Part shown: piece by piece, positions 1 to 6,851 of the stretch
How positions within the stretch are numbered: position 1 is the first letter of the stretch
Layout: each line of letters opens with the position of its first letter
Assembly (NCBI GenBank): GCA_002341345.1
Contig: DDNW01000099.1
Span: forward strand, 1 to 8,415
DNA length: 8,415 nt
Direction: 5' to 3'
From: Erythrobacter sp. UBA2510
GTDB taxonomy: Bacteria > Pseudomonadota > Alphaproteobacteria > Sphingomonadales > Sphingomonadaceae
Position numbers and translations under genes: made by a program
Notes under the pieces: generated by a model
Database searches by the model: none
Seen by the model: only the letters and a program-made list of their open reading frames with translations
What the model was told of the DNA's origin: nothing

Positions 1-362
1 ATGATCGCGATCGAGTGGTGCGGGATCATCGCTGCCATATATTCGGTATCGTCGACGGTGGTCTGGCTGCGCACCAGCCATAGTGTGAGCGCGAACACAA
101 AGGCGCCGACGCCCAGAATGATGAAGTTCTTGGTCCGGTCCTTGTACATGCCCCACATGAAGAGCAGCATGACGATCATCATCATCGCGCCCATGACGAA
201 CATCATCCAGAAGCGCGTTTCGCTCCAGAAAACATCGTCAATCGTGAAGGTGTTGGCATACATCAAGAAGAACATGATCACGGTCGAGGTCGACACCATG
301 GCCATGAACCGCCAGTAGCTGCCGCCCCCTCCCTTGTCCGAGTGGGTCGTCTTTTCGGTCAT
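1..362 (-). CDS. DUF305 membrane protein, 3' end cut by window edge
   Basis: The minus-strand reading frame opens at 362 (ATG) and runs off the left edge after 120 codons. The visible protein starts MTEKTTHSDKGGGGSYW and has three hydrophobic segments at about residues 17-36, 51-72 and 79-98. It then enters MAAMIPHHSIAI (about 109-120), the Met/His signature that opens the DUF305 domain. DUF305 proteins are ferritin-like helical proteins often found with copper-resistance genes; a periplasmic metal-binding or buffering role is plausible but not proven here. The hydrophobic segments are very Met-rich (for example FWMMFVMGAMMMIVMLLFMW). The start codon overlaps the stop of the upstream gene as ATGA, so translation is probably coupled and this is the third gene of a three-gene unit. 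The plus-strand frame over the same bases is judged a shadow because the minus-strand protein matches a known family. Confidence 0.9.
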   Translation of the reverse strand, partial: MTEKTTHSDKGGGGSYWRFMAMVSTSTVIMFFLMYANTFTIDDVFWSETRFWMMFVMGAMMMIVMLLFMWGMYKDRTKNFIILGVGAFVFALTLWLVRSQTTVDDTEYMAAMIPHHSIAI

Positions 363-772
363 GCTTCTTCTCCTTTATGCATCATGGTCCAGAATAGCTG
401 CGCCGAGCAGCTGATGAGAGCGAAGCCGGTGAGGGCCTCGACGCCGGCGAGAACCCGCAGGTGCTCTGTTGGGAAAATGTCCGCCAAACCAAGCGTCGTC
501 ACGTTGATCAGAGAAAAATAGAAATAGTCCATCGCGGTCATCGCGCCGGCCTGCCGGAAGCCGCCCAGACCCATCTCCTCGCCGATCCAGAAGCCGGCGG
601 CGAAGAACGCCGCTACGGTCAGATGCGAGAAAAGAACGAGCAGCGCGATGCCCAGCTTGTGCAGAAGGCTGCAGTTTTGCTCGAGCAGCGTATGGCCCGC
701 ATTCAGTATGACGAGGTGCGAGCCCACCGATATCAGGAACAGCGAGGTCGCCAGGATTAAACCGAGGATCAT
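359..772 (-). CDS. small ion-channel-like membrane protein (Ion_trans_2 type) with degenerate selectivity filter
   Basis: A 137-aa protein with hydrophobic segments at about residues 2-22, 38-62 and 104-128. A pore-helix-like stretch before the last segment reads YFYFSLINVTTLGLADIFP (residues 83-101). This matches the layout of two-helix potassium channel domains (Ion_trans_2), where the filter reads T-V-G-Y-G-D. Here the aligned residues are T93-L94-G95-L96-A97-D98, so the aromatic and the second glycine are lost, and K+ selectivity is doubtful. Both ends are ATGA overlaps, with the glutaredoxin/MauE gene upstream and the DUF305 gene downstream, which argues for co-translation of all three. 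What it conducts, if anything, is unknown; it could be a structural or sensory membrane protein derived from a channel fold. The family call is fairly confident, the function is not. Confidence 0.8.
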   Translation of the reverse strand: MILGLILATSLFLISVGSHLVILNAGHTLLEQNCSLLHKLGIALLVLFSHLTVAAFFAAGFWIGEEMGLGGFRQAGAMTAMDYFYFSLINVTTLGLADIFPTEHLRVLAGVEALTGFALISCSAQLFWTMMHKGEEA

Positions 773-1512
773 GTAAAGACCTTGAGACCCATCCAGAGCC
801 CCATCCCCATCATGAACAGGTTCTCTGTCAGCGAGACGAAACCGAGCGGGACGTTGCTGCTACCTCCGACGCAAGCGCATTTGAGCTCACGCTTGTCGAT
901 GTAGACAGCCTTGAAGACGCTGACAGCGCCGACGGTGCCGATGAATAATGCCAGCGGGGCAGAAAGCCAGGTCAGTGCGCCCGCGGTCATGAGAATGCCG
1001 GCAGCGGCTTCGCCGAACGGATAGACGAAGCCATAGGGCACCCAGCGCCGTGCGAGTAGATCGTAGTTGAGGAACATGGTCGAGAAACTGCGCACGTCCT
1101 GAAGCTTCTGGACGGCGAGCAAGGTCATCGAGAGGCTGACGAACCACTCCGCGGCCCGAACGGTGAAGAGGTCGTCAAAAAACGCCCAGCTCAGCCCGAG
1201 CGCGAGCAGCAGCGCGACCGCGAAAATCGCAATGACCGGCTGATAGCTGGTTTCGCCTTCCTCGGGCTGCGAGCGGCTTTTGCCGAAGAACTCGCGGACA
1301 TCGTCATAGCCGCCAATGCGCTTGCCTTCGATAAAGGTCTGCGGCGTGGTCTCGACGTCGTGCTTGTCCTTGAACGCGTCGGTTTCCTCCCTGCTGGTCA
1401 GGTGATGATCGTCGACCTCGAAGCCTTGCCGCTTGAGAAGATCGACCGTTTTGATGCCATAGGGACAGACATGATCCTCCATCACCATCCGGTAAACACT
1501 CGCAGTTTCCAT
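769..1512 (-). CDS. glutaredoxin-like domain fused to MauE/DoxX-type redox membrane protein
   Basis: A 247-aa fusion. Residues about 5-78 form a glutaredoxin-like thioredoxin fold: active-site-like C16-P-Y-G19, the cis-proline loop TPQTF at 56-60, and a GGYDD glutathione-site-like turn at 67-71. The usual CPYC second cysteine is Gly, so a monothiol or binding-only mechanism is expected. Residues about 90-247 are a four-helix MauE/DoxX-like membrane domain (segments near 92-112, 120-136, 160-202 and 223-244). It carries a C212-A-C214 pair before GGSSNVPLGFVSLTEN. MauE-type proteins are tied to disulfide metabolism outside the cytoplasm, so the fusion may pass electrons between cytoplasmic thiols and a membrane cysteine pair (inference). 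The start at 1512 has AAGGGG ten bases upstream. The stop overlaps the next gene's start as ATGA. Confidence 0.87.
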   Translation of the reverse strand: METASVYRMVMEDHVCPYGIKTVDLLKRQGFEVDDHHLTSREETDAFKDKHDVETTPQTFIEGKRIGGYDDVREFFGKSRSQPEEGETSYQPVIAIFAVALLLALGLSWAFFDDLFTVRAAEWFVSLSMTLLAVQKLQDVRSFSTMFLNYDLLARRWVPYGFVYPFGEAAAGILMTAGALTWLSAPLALFIGTVGAVSVFKAVYIDKRELKCACVGGSSNVPLGFVSLTENLFMMGMGLWMGLKVFT

Positions 1513-1519
1513 GCCTTTA

Positions 1520-1552
1520 CAGCCCCTTGTTCACACGCACAGCCTGGGGCTG
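1520..1552 (-). promoter_or_regulatory. hairpin covering the ribosome binding site of the glutaredoxin/MauE gene
   Basis: On the minus strand CAGCCCC (1552-1546) can pair with GGGGCTG (1526-1520), a perfect 7-bp stem with a 19-nt loop. The 3' arm contains the AAGGGG that serves as the likely Shine-Dalgarno of the gene starting at 1512. The same 5' arm can instead form a short local hairpin CAGCC-CCA-GGCTG (1552-1540), which would free the ribosome site. The two folds exclude each other. This is visible base complementarity only; a regulatory role is speculative. An 8-bp direct repeat CTTGTTCA (1526-1533 and 1553-1560) lies in the same stretch. Confidence 0.3.
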
Positions 1553-1740
1553 CTTGTTCAATTCCAATGTTCGTTTCGCGTTTTCATTTCATCGTTCTTC
1601 GAAAGAGAAACGATGTTTGTCGCAATCGCCGACATTCCTCCCGCGAATCTCTTTCTGCCGGTCGATCGCGCGGCCTGGTACGGACAAGATGGACAAACTT
1701 CCGGTATTCCGATTGCAGCCGAAGGAATAAAGACGGGCGG

Positions 1741-1765
1741 GGCGGCGCGAAATTACGGCGCCGCC
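1741..1765 (-). terminator. GC-rich stem-loop, probable terminator after the permease gene
   Basis: GGCGGCGC (1741-1748) pairs perfectly with GCGCCGCC (1758-1765) around a 9-nt loop. It lies 43 bases past the permease stop. In the minus-strand direction the 3' side is GC-rich, followed by GTCTTTATT, so it is not a textbook U-tract terminator. On the plus strand it is followed by an A/T-rich run, but no plus-strand gene precedes it. Best read as the end signal, or an mRNA-stabilising structure, of the copper ATPase/permease transcript. Confidence 0.45.
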
Positions 1766-1807
1766 TCAAAAATATTTATCTGAGCTGCCAAACAGCCAAT
1801 GTTGCGC

Positions 1808-3181
1808 TCAAGGACGGTCGTGATCGCCGCTTCCGCTCTCGACCTTGTTTTCAATAGAATCTGTGTTCGTCTCCCTGCGCTGGCCGGACAGAAATATCCA
1901 TTCCGCCACGAACACGGCCGCGATTCCGATCACCGCATAGGAAACCACGGCCGGATCGCTCTTGAGTTTGGCGGCCGTAAATGCGGCGAGCACAACGGCG
2001 TCGGCCGCCAGCGCGGTGAGCAGGACGGAAGCGCGGGCGCCGATCTCTTTGCGAAGACTGCGAAACACGCCCCAATGGACGAGCATGTCCATGACAAGGT
2101 AGAAGAAGGCGCCGAGCGAGGCGATGCGGGAAAGGTCGAACAGGACCGCCAGTGTGCCGGCTATGACGACCGTATAGACCAGCATGTGGCTACGGATGCC
2201 GCCCTTCATTCCGAAATGGCTGTGGGGGATCATCTTCATCTCGGTCAGCATTGTCAGCATCCGCGAGACGGCGAACACGCTCGCAATGACCCCCGACGTA
2301 GTCGCCGAGATGGCAATCGCTACGGTGAAATAGAACCCGAGATCTCCCAATGCGGGGCGCGCTGCCGCGGCCAGGGAATAGTCACGCGCCTGAACGATCT
2401 CGCCGATGCTGAGACTGGAGCCAACGGCCAAGGCGACGAGCAGATAAACCACGATGCACACGGCAATCGAGATCATGATTGTGCGACCGACATTCTTGTG
2501 CGGATCGACGATTTCTCCGCCACTGTTGGTGATGGTTGTAAACCCCTTGAATGCAAGGATCGAGAAGGCCACCGAAGCGAGCAATGCTTCGCCGTTCGAC
2601 AAGGAAGCAGGCTCGGTAAAGGCGCCTGCGAACAGTCCGCTGGCCCAGATCGCCGCAACTGCGAACACCGCTATCCCGCCAACCTTTATCGCCGACATAA
2701 CGAGCGAAAACCCGCTTACCGATCTATTGCCCGCGGCGTTGACCAGATAGGCGAAAACGATGAGTCCCAGCGCCAAGCCCGATATCAGCAATGCGTTTTC
2801 TTCGAGCCCAAACGGACGCAGCGCATAGGTCGCGAAGGTTCGCGCCACCAGGCTCTCATTGATAACCATCGACATGGCCATCAGCACTGATGCGGAGGCC
2901 GCGACGACACCCGGACCATAGGCCTTTTGCAGGATCATCGCGATGCCACCCGACGATGGCCAGGCATTCGACATCTTGATGTAGCTGTATGATGCGAGCG
3001 CGGTGATGAGCGCGCCTGCGACGAAGGAGAGGGGGAAGAGAGGGCCGGCAAGCTCCGCGATCTGACCGGTGAGCGCAAAAATGCCCGCACCGATCATGAC
3101 GCCAGTCCCCATGGCAACGCCGCCAAGCAGGGTGATGCTGCTCTTGTTCAGATTATCTTCGTGCGCCGAATGGTTATCCAT
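1808..3181 (-). CDS. APC-superfamily amino acid permease
   Basis: A 457-aa integral membrane protein with about 12 hydrophobic helices. The first helix carries GVMIGAGIF (residues 27-35), the glycine-rich unwound segment that contacts substrate in APC transporters such as LeuT/AdiC-fold proteins. Further helices hold SFSILAFKGFTTITNSGGEI, typical of APC helix 6, and NAWPSSGGIAMILQKAYG. The ATG at 3181 is chosen because AGAAAGG lies eight bases upstream; the frame stays open for 28 more codons but that extension (to 3265) lacks family similarity. The N-terminus (MDNHSAHEDN) is polar with two His; the C-terminus is a hydrophilic tail. It sits 120 bp after the copper ATPase on the same strand and may share its transcript. 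Substrate cannot be told from sequence; amino acid or amine uptake is the family role. Why it travels with copper genes is unclear. Confidence 0.88.
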   Translation of the reverse strand: MDNHSAHEDNLNKSSITLLGGVAMGTGVMIGAGIFALTGQIAELAGPLFPLSFVAGALITALASYSYIKMSNAWPSSGGIAMILQKAYGPGVVAASASVLMAMSMVINESLVARTFATYALRPFGLEENALLISGLALGLIVFAYLVNAAGNRSVSGFSLVMSAIKVGGIAVFAVAAIWASGLFAGAFTEPASLSNGEALLASVAFSILAFKGFTTITNSGGEIVDPHKNVGRTIMISIAVCIVVYLLVALAVGSSLSIGEIVQARDYSLAAAARPALGDLGFYFTVAIAISATTSGVIASVFAVSRMLTMLTEMKMIPHSHFGMKGGIRSHMLVYTVVIAGTLAVLFDLSRIASLGAFFYLVMDMLVHWGVFRSLRKEIGARASVLLTALAADAVVLAAFTAAKLKSDPAVVSYAVIGIAAVFVAEWIFLSGQRRETNTDSIENKVESGSGDHDRP

Positions 3182-3301
3182 GCGGTTTACCTTTCTATGG
3201 CTTGCGTCGCGCTGCCATCTTCCACAGGCGACCGGCCCTGCCGCAATGCGGAGGCATTGAGGCATGGATCAGGGATGGCGATTTGTTCGATTGTCGAATG
3301 T
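3182..3301. other. 120-bp spacer between ATPase and permease genes with two small inverted repeats
   Basis: Just past the ATPase stop is a 13-bp perfect palindrome TTCGA-TTG-TCGAA (3286-3298). Further on is CAATGC-GGAG-GCATTG (3244-3259), a 6-bp stem with a 4-base loop. Neither is followed by a T-run on the minus strand, so neither is a clear terminator. Either could be a processing or protein-binding site, or chance. The permease ribosome site AGAAAGG sits at the left end of the spacer. Confidence 0.35.
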
Positions 3302-5515
3302 TCACAGCTTCGCACTACGAAGTCTGAGCGAGTTCAGGACTACCGATATGGAGGACGCACTCATCGCAAAGGCTGCGAACATTGGGCCAATCAGGATGCC
3401 GAAGAAAGGATAAAGAACACCGGCCGCGACGGGCACGCCCGAGGCGTTGTAAATCAGCGCAAAAAACAGATTTTGCCGAATATTGCGCATCGTAGCCCGG
3501 GCAAGCTTGCGGGCCCGGACGATCCCGTCGAGATTGCCTCTAACGAGCGTGATTCCTGCGCTCTCGATCGCGACATCCGCGCCGGTTCCCATCGCAATGC
3601 CGACATCTGCCTGGGCAAGCGCCGGAGCGTCGTTAACCCCGTCGCCGGCCATGGCCACCTTGGCACCGCCTTCCTGCAATTCACGGATGAGCCGCGCCTT
3701 GTCCGCGGGAAGAACGCCTGCGCGAATGTCGTCGATACCAAGGCGGGCGGCAACCGCCTGCGCCGTCCGCTCATTGTCGCCGGTCGCCATAATGATCGTA
3801 AGGCCGAGCTTGTGCAGGTCCTTGATCGCCGCAGGAGTGGTTTCCTTGACCGGGTCGGCAACGCTGATGAGGCCAGCAATCTTGCCTGCCACGATCACGA
3901 ACATGACGGTTTCGCCTTCGTCGCGGCGCGCATTGGCCTTTTCGCTGAGCGTGGCTCCTTCCAAACCGAGGTCTGACAGGAGCGCAAGGTTACCCAGCGC
4001 GACGCGTTTACCGGAAACCGTGCCCATGACGCCTTTACCGGTTACGGCCTCGAACTCGCTGGCGGTTTCCATCGCGACGCCGCGTTCTTCGGCGCCGCGC
4101 ACGATCGCTTCTGCGAGCGGGTGCTCCGACCCGCGCTCGAGCGACGCCGCCAGGCTCAACACCTCGATTTCATCGTGGCCCTCTTCGGGCATAACCGCGA
4201 CGAGCCTTGGGCGCCCCTCGGTCAGCGTACCCGTCTTGTCGACGATCAGCGTATCGATTTTCTCGAAGCGCTCGAGCGCTTCGGCGTTCTTGATCAGAAC
4301 GCCCGCCTGCGCCCCTCTTCCTGTCGCGGTCATGATCGACATCGGCGTCGCCAGGCCGAGAGCGCAGGGGCAGGCGATGATCAGTACCGCAACTGCAGCA
4401 ATGAGGGCATAGGCAAGCGCTGGTGCGGGGCCCCAGATCGCCCAGGCGATGAAGGCGAGCACGGCTATGCCGATAACCGCGGGGACGAACATGCCGGCCA
4501 CCTTGTCGGCGTACTTCTGGATCGGCGCGCGCGAGCGCTGTGCGGCCGCAACCATTTCCACGATCTGCGCGAGCATGGTGTCCGATCCGACACGTTTCGC
4601 TTCGATCACCAGGCTGCCTGTTCCGTTGATCGTTGCCCCGGTCACGGCGTCGCCCTCGACCTTTTCGACCGGGACTGGTTCACCGGTGATCATGCTTTCG
4701 TCGATCGACGAGCGGCCTTTGAGCACTACACCGTCAACGGGCACCTTGTCGCCTGGGCGGACCCGCAATTGGTCGCCAACAGCCACGTGCTCAAGGGGGA
4801 TTTCTTCTTCAGTGCCGTCTGCCCTGATGACGCGGGCGGTTTTGGCTGCAAGATCAAGGAGAGCGCGAATGGCCTTACCGGTGCCTTCACGCGCGCGCAG
4901 CTCCATGACTTGGCCGAGGAGCACAAGCGTAACGATAACGGCCGCGGCTTCGAAATAGACGCCGACATGTCCCTCTGGATCGCGAAAGCCATCCGGGAAG
5001 ATGTCCGGTGCCAGGACGGCGACGACACTGAAAATCCATGCGGCGAGAACGCCCATGCCGATGAGCGAGAACATGTTGAGGTTCCAGGTGCGGAACGAAT
5101 TCCAGCCCCGTTCGAGAAACGGCCATCCGCTCCACAACACGACCGGTGTACCGAGCACCAGTTCAATCCATAGGGTGGCCCGCTCGCCAAATATTTCGCG
5201 CACGCCCGGCCAGCCCACATAGGGGCCCATCGTGAGAACAAGCAGCGGCAAGGTGAGGATGGCGCCGACCCAGAAACGCCTTGTAAAGTCGACGAGCTCC
5301 GGGTTCGGTCCGTCATCGACCATGGCCGCGGATTCGAGTTCGAGACCCATGCCGCAGATCGGGCACGACCCCATCTTCGGCTGCCGGACCTGCGGGTGCA
5401 TGGGGCAGGTATAAACCGGTCCGTCATAACCAGCGGGAACGAGATCGTAGCGGCCATCATCGCCAGCAACGGCTTCGCCGTGGCCGCTATGGCTGCAATT
5501 AGAATGGTCCATCAT
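3302..5515 (-). CDS. copA: copper-translocating P1B-type ATPase (CopA-like)
   Basis: A 737-aa ATPase that exports Cu(I) from the cytoplasm. From the start at 5515: a His-rich leader with H4, H9 and H12 ([10 protein letters not shown]); an HMBD-type Cys/His domain YTCPMHPQ...CPICGMGLE (35-60) instead of the usual CxxC HMA domains; actuator TGEP (277-280); membrane CPC (382-384); phosphorylation site D426-KTGT; N-domain HP (465-466); TGDN (578-581); hinge GDGVND (624-629); and the Cu-site helix [11 protein letters not shown] (718-728). YN (689-690) and the MSxSS motif with CPC point to Cu(I), not Zn or Co. AGGGAG lies 3 nt before the ATG at 5515 and 6 nt before a second in-frame ATG at 5512, which may be the true start. 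The frame is open to 5629 without support. A 146-bp gap separates it from the AlbA_2 gene; it lies in the operon that CsoR probably controls. Confidence 0.95.
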   Translation of the reverse strand: MMDHSNCSHSGHGEAVAGDDGRYDLVPAGYDGPVYTCPMHPQVRQPKMGSCPICGMGLELESAAMVDDGPNPELVDFTRRFWVGAILTLPLLVLTMGPYVGWPGVREIFGERATLWIELVLGTPVVLWSGWPFLERGWNSFRTWNLNMFSLIGMGVLAAWIFSVVAVLAPDIFPDGFRDPEGHVGVYFEAAAVIVTLVLLGQVMELRAREGTGKAIRALLDLAAKTARVIRADGTEEEIPLEHVAVGDQLRVRPGDKVPVDGVVLKGRSSIDESMITGEPVPVEKVEGDAVTGATINGTGSLVIEAKRVGSDTMLAQIVEMVAAAQRSRAPIQKYADKVAGMFVPAVIGIAVLAFIAWAIWGPAPALAYALIAAVAVLIIACPCALGLATPMSIMTATGRGAQAGVLIKNAEALERFEKIDTLIVDKTGTLTEGRPRLVAVMPEEGHDEIEVLSLAASLERGSEHPLAEAIVRGAEERGVAMETASEFEAVTGKGVMGTVSGKRVALGNLALLSDLGLEGATLSEKANARRDEGETVMFVIVAGKIAGLISVADPVKETTPAAIKDLHKLGLTIIMATGDNERTAQAVAARLGIDDIRAGVLPADKARLIRELQEGGAKVAMAGDGVNDAPALAQADVGIAMGTGADVAIESAGITLVRGNLDGIVRARKLARATMRNIRQNLFFALIYNASGVPVAAGVLYPFFGILIGPMFAAFAMSASSISVVLNSLRLRSAKL

Positions 5516-5660
5516 AGTCTCCCTGGATCTGGCCAAAGGTGTGCCAGTGTTCCGCCGACAAGGCCGAACCGAGCTGACAGGCGGCGTACCCCGCTGAAAG
5601 TGACAGCGTGAAACGGGAAACGAGATCAACCCGACTTGCCGATTTATGGCAGAGGATCAT
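5499..5660 (-). CDS. possible 53-aa ORF between AlbA_2 gene and copA
   Basis: An ATG at 5660 begins one base after the AlbA_2 gene's stop (TGAGATG), with GGCAGG six bases upstream. The frame runs through the whole 146-bp gap and ends at 5499, overlapping the copA start by 17 bases. The product begins [11 protein letters not shown], has a weakly hydrophobic middle ([18 protein letters not shown], about 19-36), and ends in a His/Trp/acidic tail (EHWHTFG...GDYDGPF). Third-position GC is high in its second half. I recognise no family. Its position would allow translational coupling into copA, either as a real small protein or as a leader peptide; it could equally be a chance open frame over a leader region. 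Confidence 0.3.
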   Translation of the reverse strand: MILCHKSASRVDLVSRFTLSLSAGYAACQLGSALSAEHWHTFGQIQGDYDGPF

Positions 5661-5661
5661 C

Positions 5662-6546
5662 TCATGCCTGCCGTGCATATTCTTTTCCGCGCTGCGAAAG
5701 GTGAGTGTGCGCTTCGCGCGCATCCAATTCCCGTGTACTGTTGCCGGCGCGGAGCAAGAAGCGCGCCACTCCATTGTCGAGAAAATAGATCGGTTCGAGA
5801 CTCTTTTCAGCGATGACCCGGCAAATAGTTCGGCCATCGAGATCATGAAAATAGCAATGAACCAAGGCGCAGGCGTTCCCGCCCAGCCCTGATCGTATCG
5901 CGTCCATCAGCACGCGCTCAAACCCGTCCTTATCGGGGTGTTTAAGAGTCTTCAGATCCGCTTCGATTCCCAAGATATGTCCGTTATCGTCGATGCCGAT
6001 GAGCAGCGTACCGCCATCATTGTTTAGAAATCCGGCAATCGTCCTGACCACAACCTGCTGAAGGCTGCGATTTGCGCGCTGCTGGCGCGTATCCCAGCGC
6101 AGCGATGATTTGAATTCCAGCTGCGCACCCTCGCCCCGAGCAATAAGCAGCGGCAACTCTTCGGCCAGTTCGTGCTCCAAAGTGCGGATTGTCTGGCGAT
6201 CGGCCATCAGCCGCAGATGATAAAGACCAAAAGCCAGGCCGATTGCGCCGCCGATCACCGCGAAAGCCAGGCTCATGGGCAGCATTTCGATTTCAAATGC
6301 CGCGCTCAGTCGATCGACCGCCGAGCCCAACTGCTCAGCAAATGGCACGCTCGCCGCTGCTGCCCCTCCAGACCCATAAACGAGCGCGGTGAGCGGATGA
6401 AGGATTAAGATGCCCAGCACTGGCCCGATAACCGTATGCAGGAACAATTCCCTCTTTTTGCTGAAAGACGAACCGGAAAAGGGTAAGCTGTGCATTGTCA
6501 TAGGCTTTGCGACCTGTGCGGAATTCGCGGCAGCGGATAAATCCAC
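5662..6546 (-). CDS. membrane-anchored AlbA_2 (Schlafen-type) domain protein
   Basis: About 294 aa. Two hydrophobic segments (about residues 36-58 and 90-112) are followed by a helical linker (115-135) and a cytoplasmic AlbA_2 domain (Pfam PF04326 type) from about 137. Its marks are AQLEFKSSLR (141-150), RTIAGFLNNDGGTLLIGIDD (168-187) and FLLRAGNSTREL (263-274). AlbA_2 domains occur in putative DNA- or nucleotide-binding regulators and in Schlafen proteins; here the domain is tethered to the membrane, which is unusual for a plain DNA-binding protein. The start is uncertain: GTG at 6546 keeps it 12 bases after the DUF5676 stop, while ATGs at 6501 and 6495 also fit; none has a strong ribosome site. 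It lies between DUF5676 and copA in the copper operon, but its role in metal response is unknown. Confidence 0.82.
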   Translation of the reverse strand: MDLSAAANSAQVAKPMTMHSLPFSGSSFSKKRELFLHTVIGPVLGILILHPLTALVYGSGGAAAASVPFAEQLGSAVDRLSAAFEIEMLPMSLAFAVIGGAIGLAFGLYHLRLMADRQTIRTLEHELAEELPLLIARGEGAQLEFKSSLRWDTRQQRANRSLQQVVVRTIAGFLNNDGGTLLIGIDDNGHILGIEADLKTLKHPDKDGFERVLMDAIRSGLGGNACALVHCYFHDLDGRTICRVIAEKSLEPIYFLDNGVARFLLRAGNSTRELDAREAHTHLSQRGKEYARQA

Positions 6547-6558
6547 ATTGCCGGTTCT

Positions 6559-6831
6559 TCACCCGATCCTTTTTCTGAAATAGCGGACGAGCGGGACCCC
6601 TAGGATCGCGATATACCAGCCATAGAGAAAGCTGCCGATAGCCCCGGCGAAGAAGCCGGGCCATGTCAACCAATCGAAGCCTGGCAGCAAAGGCGCCCAT
6701 GCTTCATGCATATGGAAAGTATCGGGCGCGATCAAGCCAAAGGCCACGCAGAGCAGATAGGTAATCAGCAGTAAGACGCTGAAAGCCCAGCCCCAGGCAA
6801 GGATTGAACCTTTCGTCGTCGCATTGGTCAT
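6559..6831 (-). CDS. DUF5676 family small membrane protein
   Basis: A 90-aa protein with two membrane helices, about residues 13-36 and 57-79. The intervening loop includes FHMHEAWAPLLPGFDWLTW, and FLYGWYIAILGVPLVRYF lies at the end. The pattern of a short polar N-terminus, M-H before a LLPGFxW stretch, then GxxxSFxYGWY is what I recall for DUF5676 proteins, which are common beside copper ATPases and metal regulators; function is not established. The start at 6831 has GGAG six bases upstream. It is the first gene leftward from the CsoR operator, so it should be the most directly regulated. Its stop is 12 bases before the GTG of the AlbA_2 gene. Confidence 0.85.
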   Translation of the reverse strand: MTNATTKGSILAWGWAFSVLLLITYLLCVAFGLIAPDTFHMHEAWAPLLPGFDWLTWPGFFAGAIGSFLYGWYIAILGVPLVRYFRKRIG

Positions 6832-6851
6832 CTTTGTCTCCGTCGTATACT
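6824..6851 (+). promoter_or_regulatory. probable csoR promoter
   Basis: TTGGTC (6824-6829), a 16-base spacer and TATACT (6846-6851) form a -35/-10 pair facing csoR. The -10 lies inside the left arm of the operator at 6845-6870, which would give autoregulation. The -35 overlaps the first codons of the divergent DUF5676 gene. The -10 is near-consensus and the -35 is four of six. Confidence 0.45.

Larger units (their letters stand above)
1513..1807. other. 295-bp intergenic stretch without a convincing gene
   Basis: This gap separates the permease gene (ends 1808) from the glutaredoxin/MauE gene (starts 1512), both on the minus strand. It holds the 1741-1765 stem-loop near the permease end and the ribosome-site hairpin near 1520-1552. 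A plus-strand frame from 1614 to 1783 (56 aa, GAAAGAGAAAC before its ATG) was considered, but it runs through the stem-loop, has mixed third-position composition and resembles no family I know. No clear -35/-10 pair was found for the three-gene unit that follows, though a promoter should lie here if that unit is transcribed separately. Confidence 0.5.

Noticed and set aside
1..318. Plus-strand open frame of 105 codons
   Set aside because: It lies opposite the DUF305 membrane protein, whose minus-strand translation has clear family motifs and an ATGA-coupled start; the plus-strand product resembles nothing.
1614..1783. 56-codon plus-strand frame in the intergenic gap with a passable ribosome site
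   Set aside because: It runs through the stem-loop at 1741-1765, shows mixed third-position composition and has no recognisable family.
1799..2890. Long plus-strand open frame of 363 codons across the permease gene
   Set aside because: Its product is low-complexity (rich in Arg, His, Gly, Asp), as expected for an antisense frame of a GC-rich gene; the minus strand encodes a full APC permease.
4121..5173. Long plus-strand open frame of 350 codons across copA
   Set aside because: Antisense shadow; the minus strand carries every P-type ATPase motif in order.
5516..5629. Upstream-extended copA start (to 5629)
   Set aside because: The extra 38 residues are not family-like and the AGGGAG ribosome site sits just before 5515/5512.
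5516..5661. CueR/MerR-type operator before copA
   Set aside because: No ACCTTCC-spacer-GGAAGG-like dyad was found in the gap; control is better explained by the CsoR-type site at 6845-6870.
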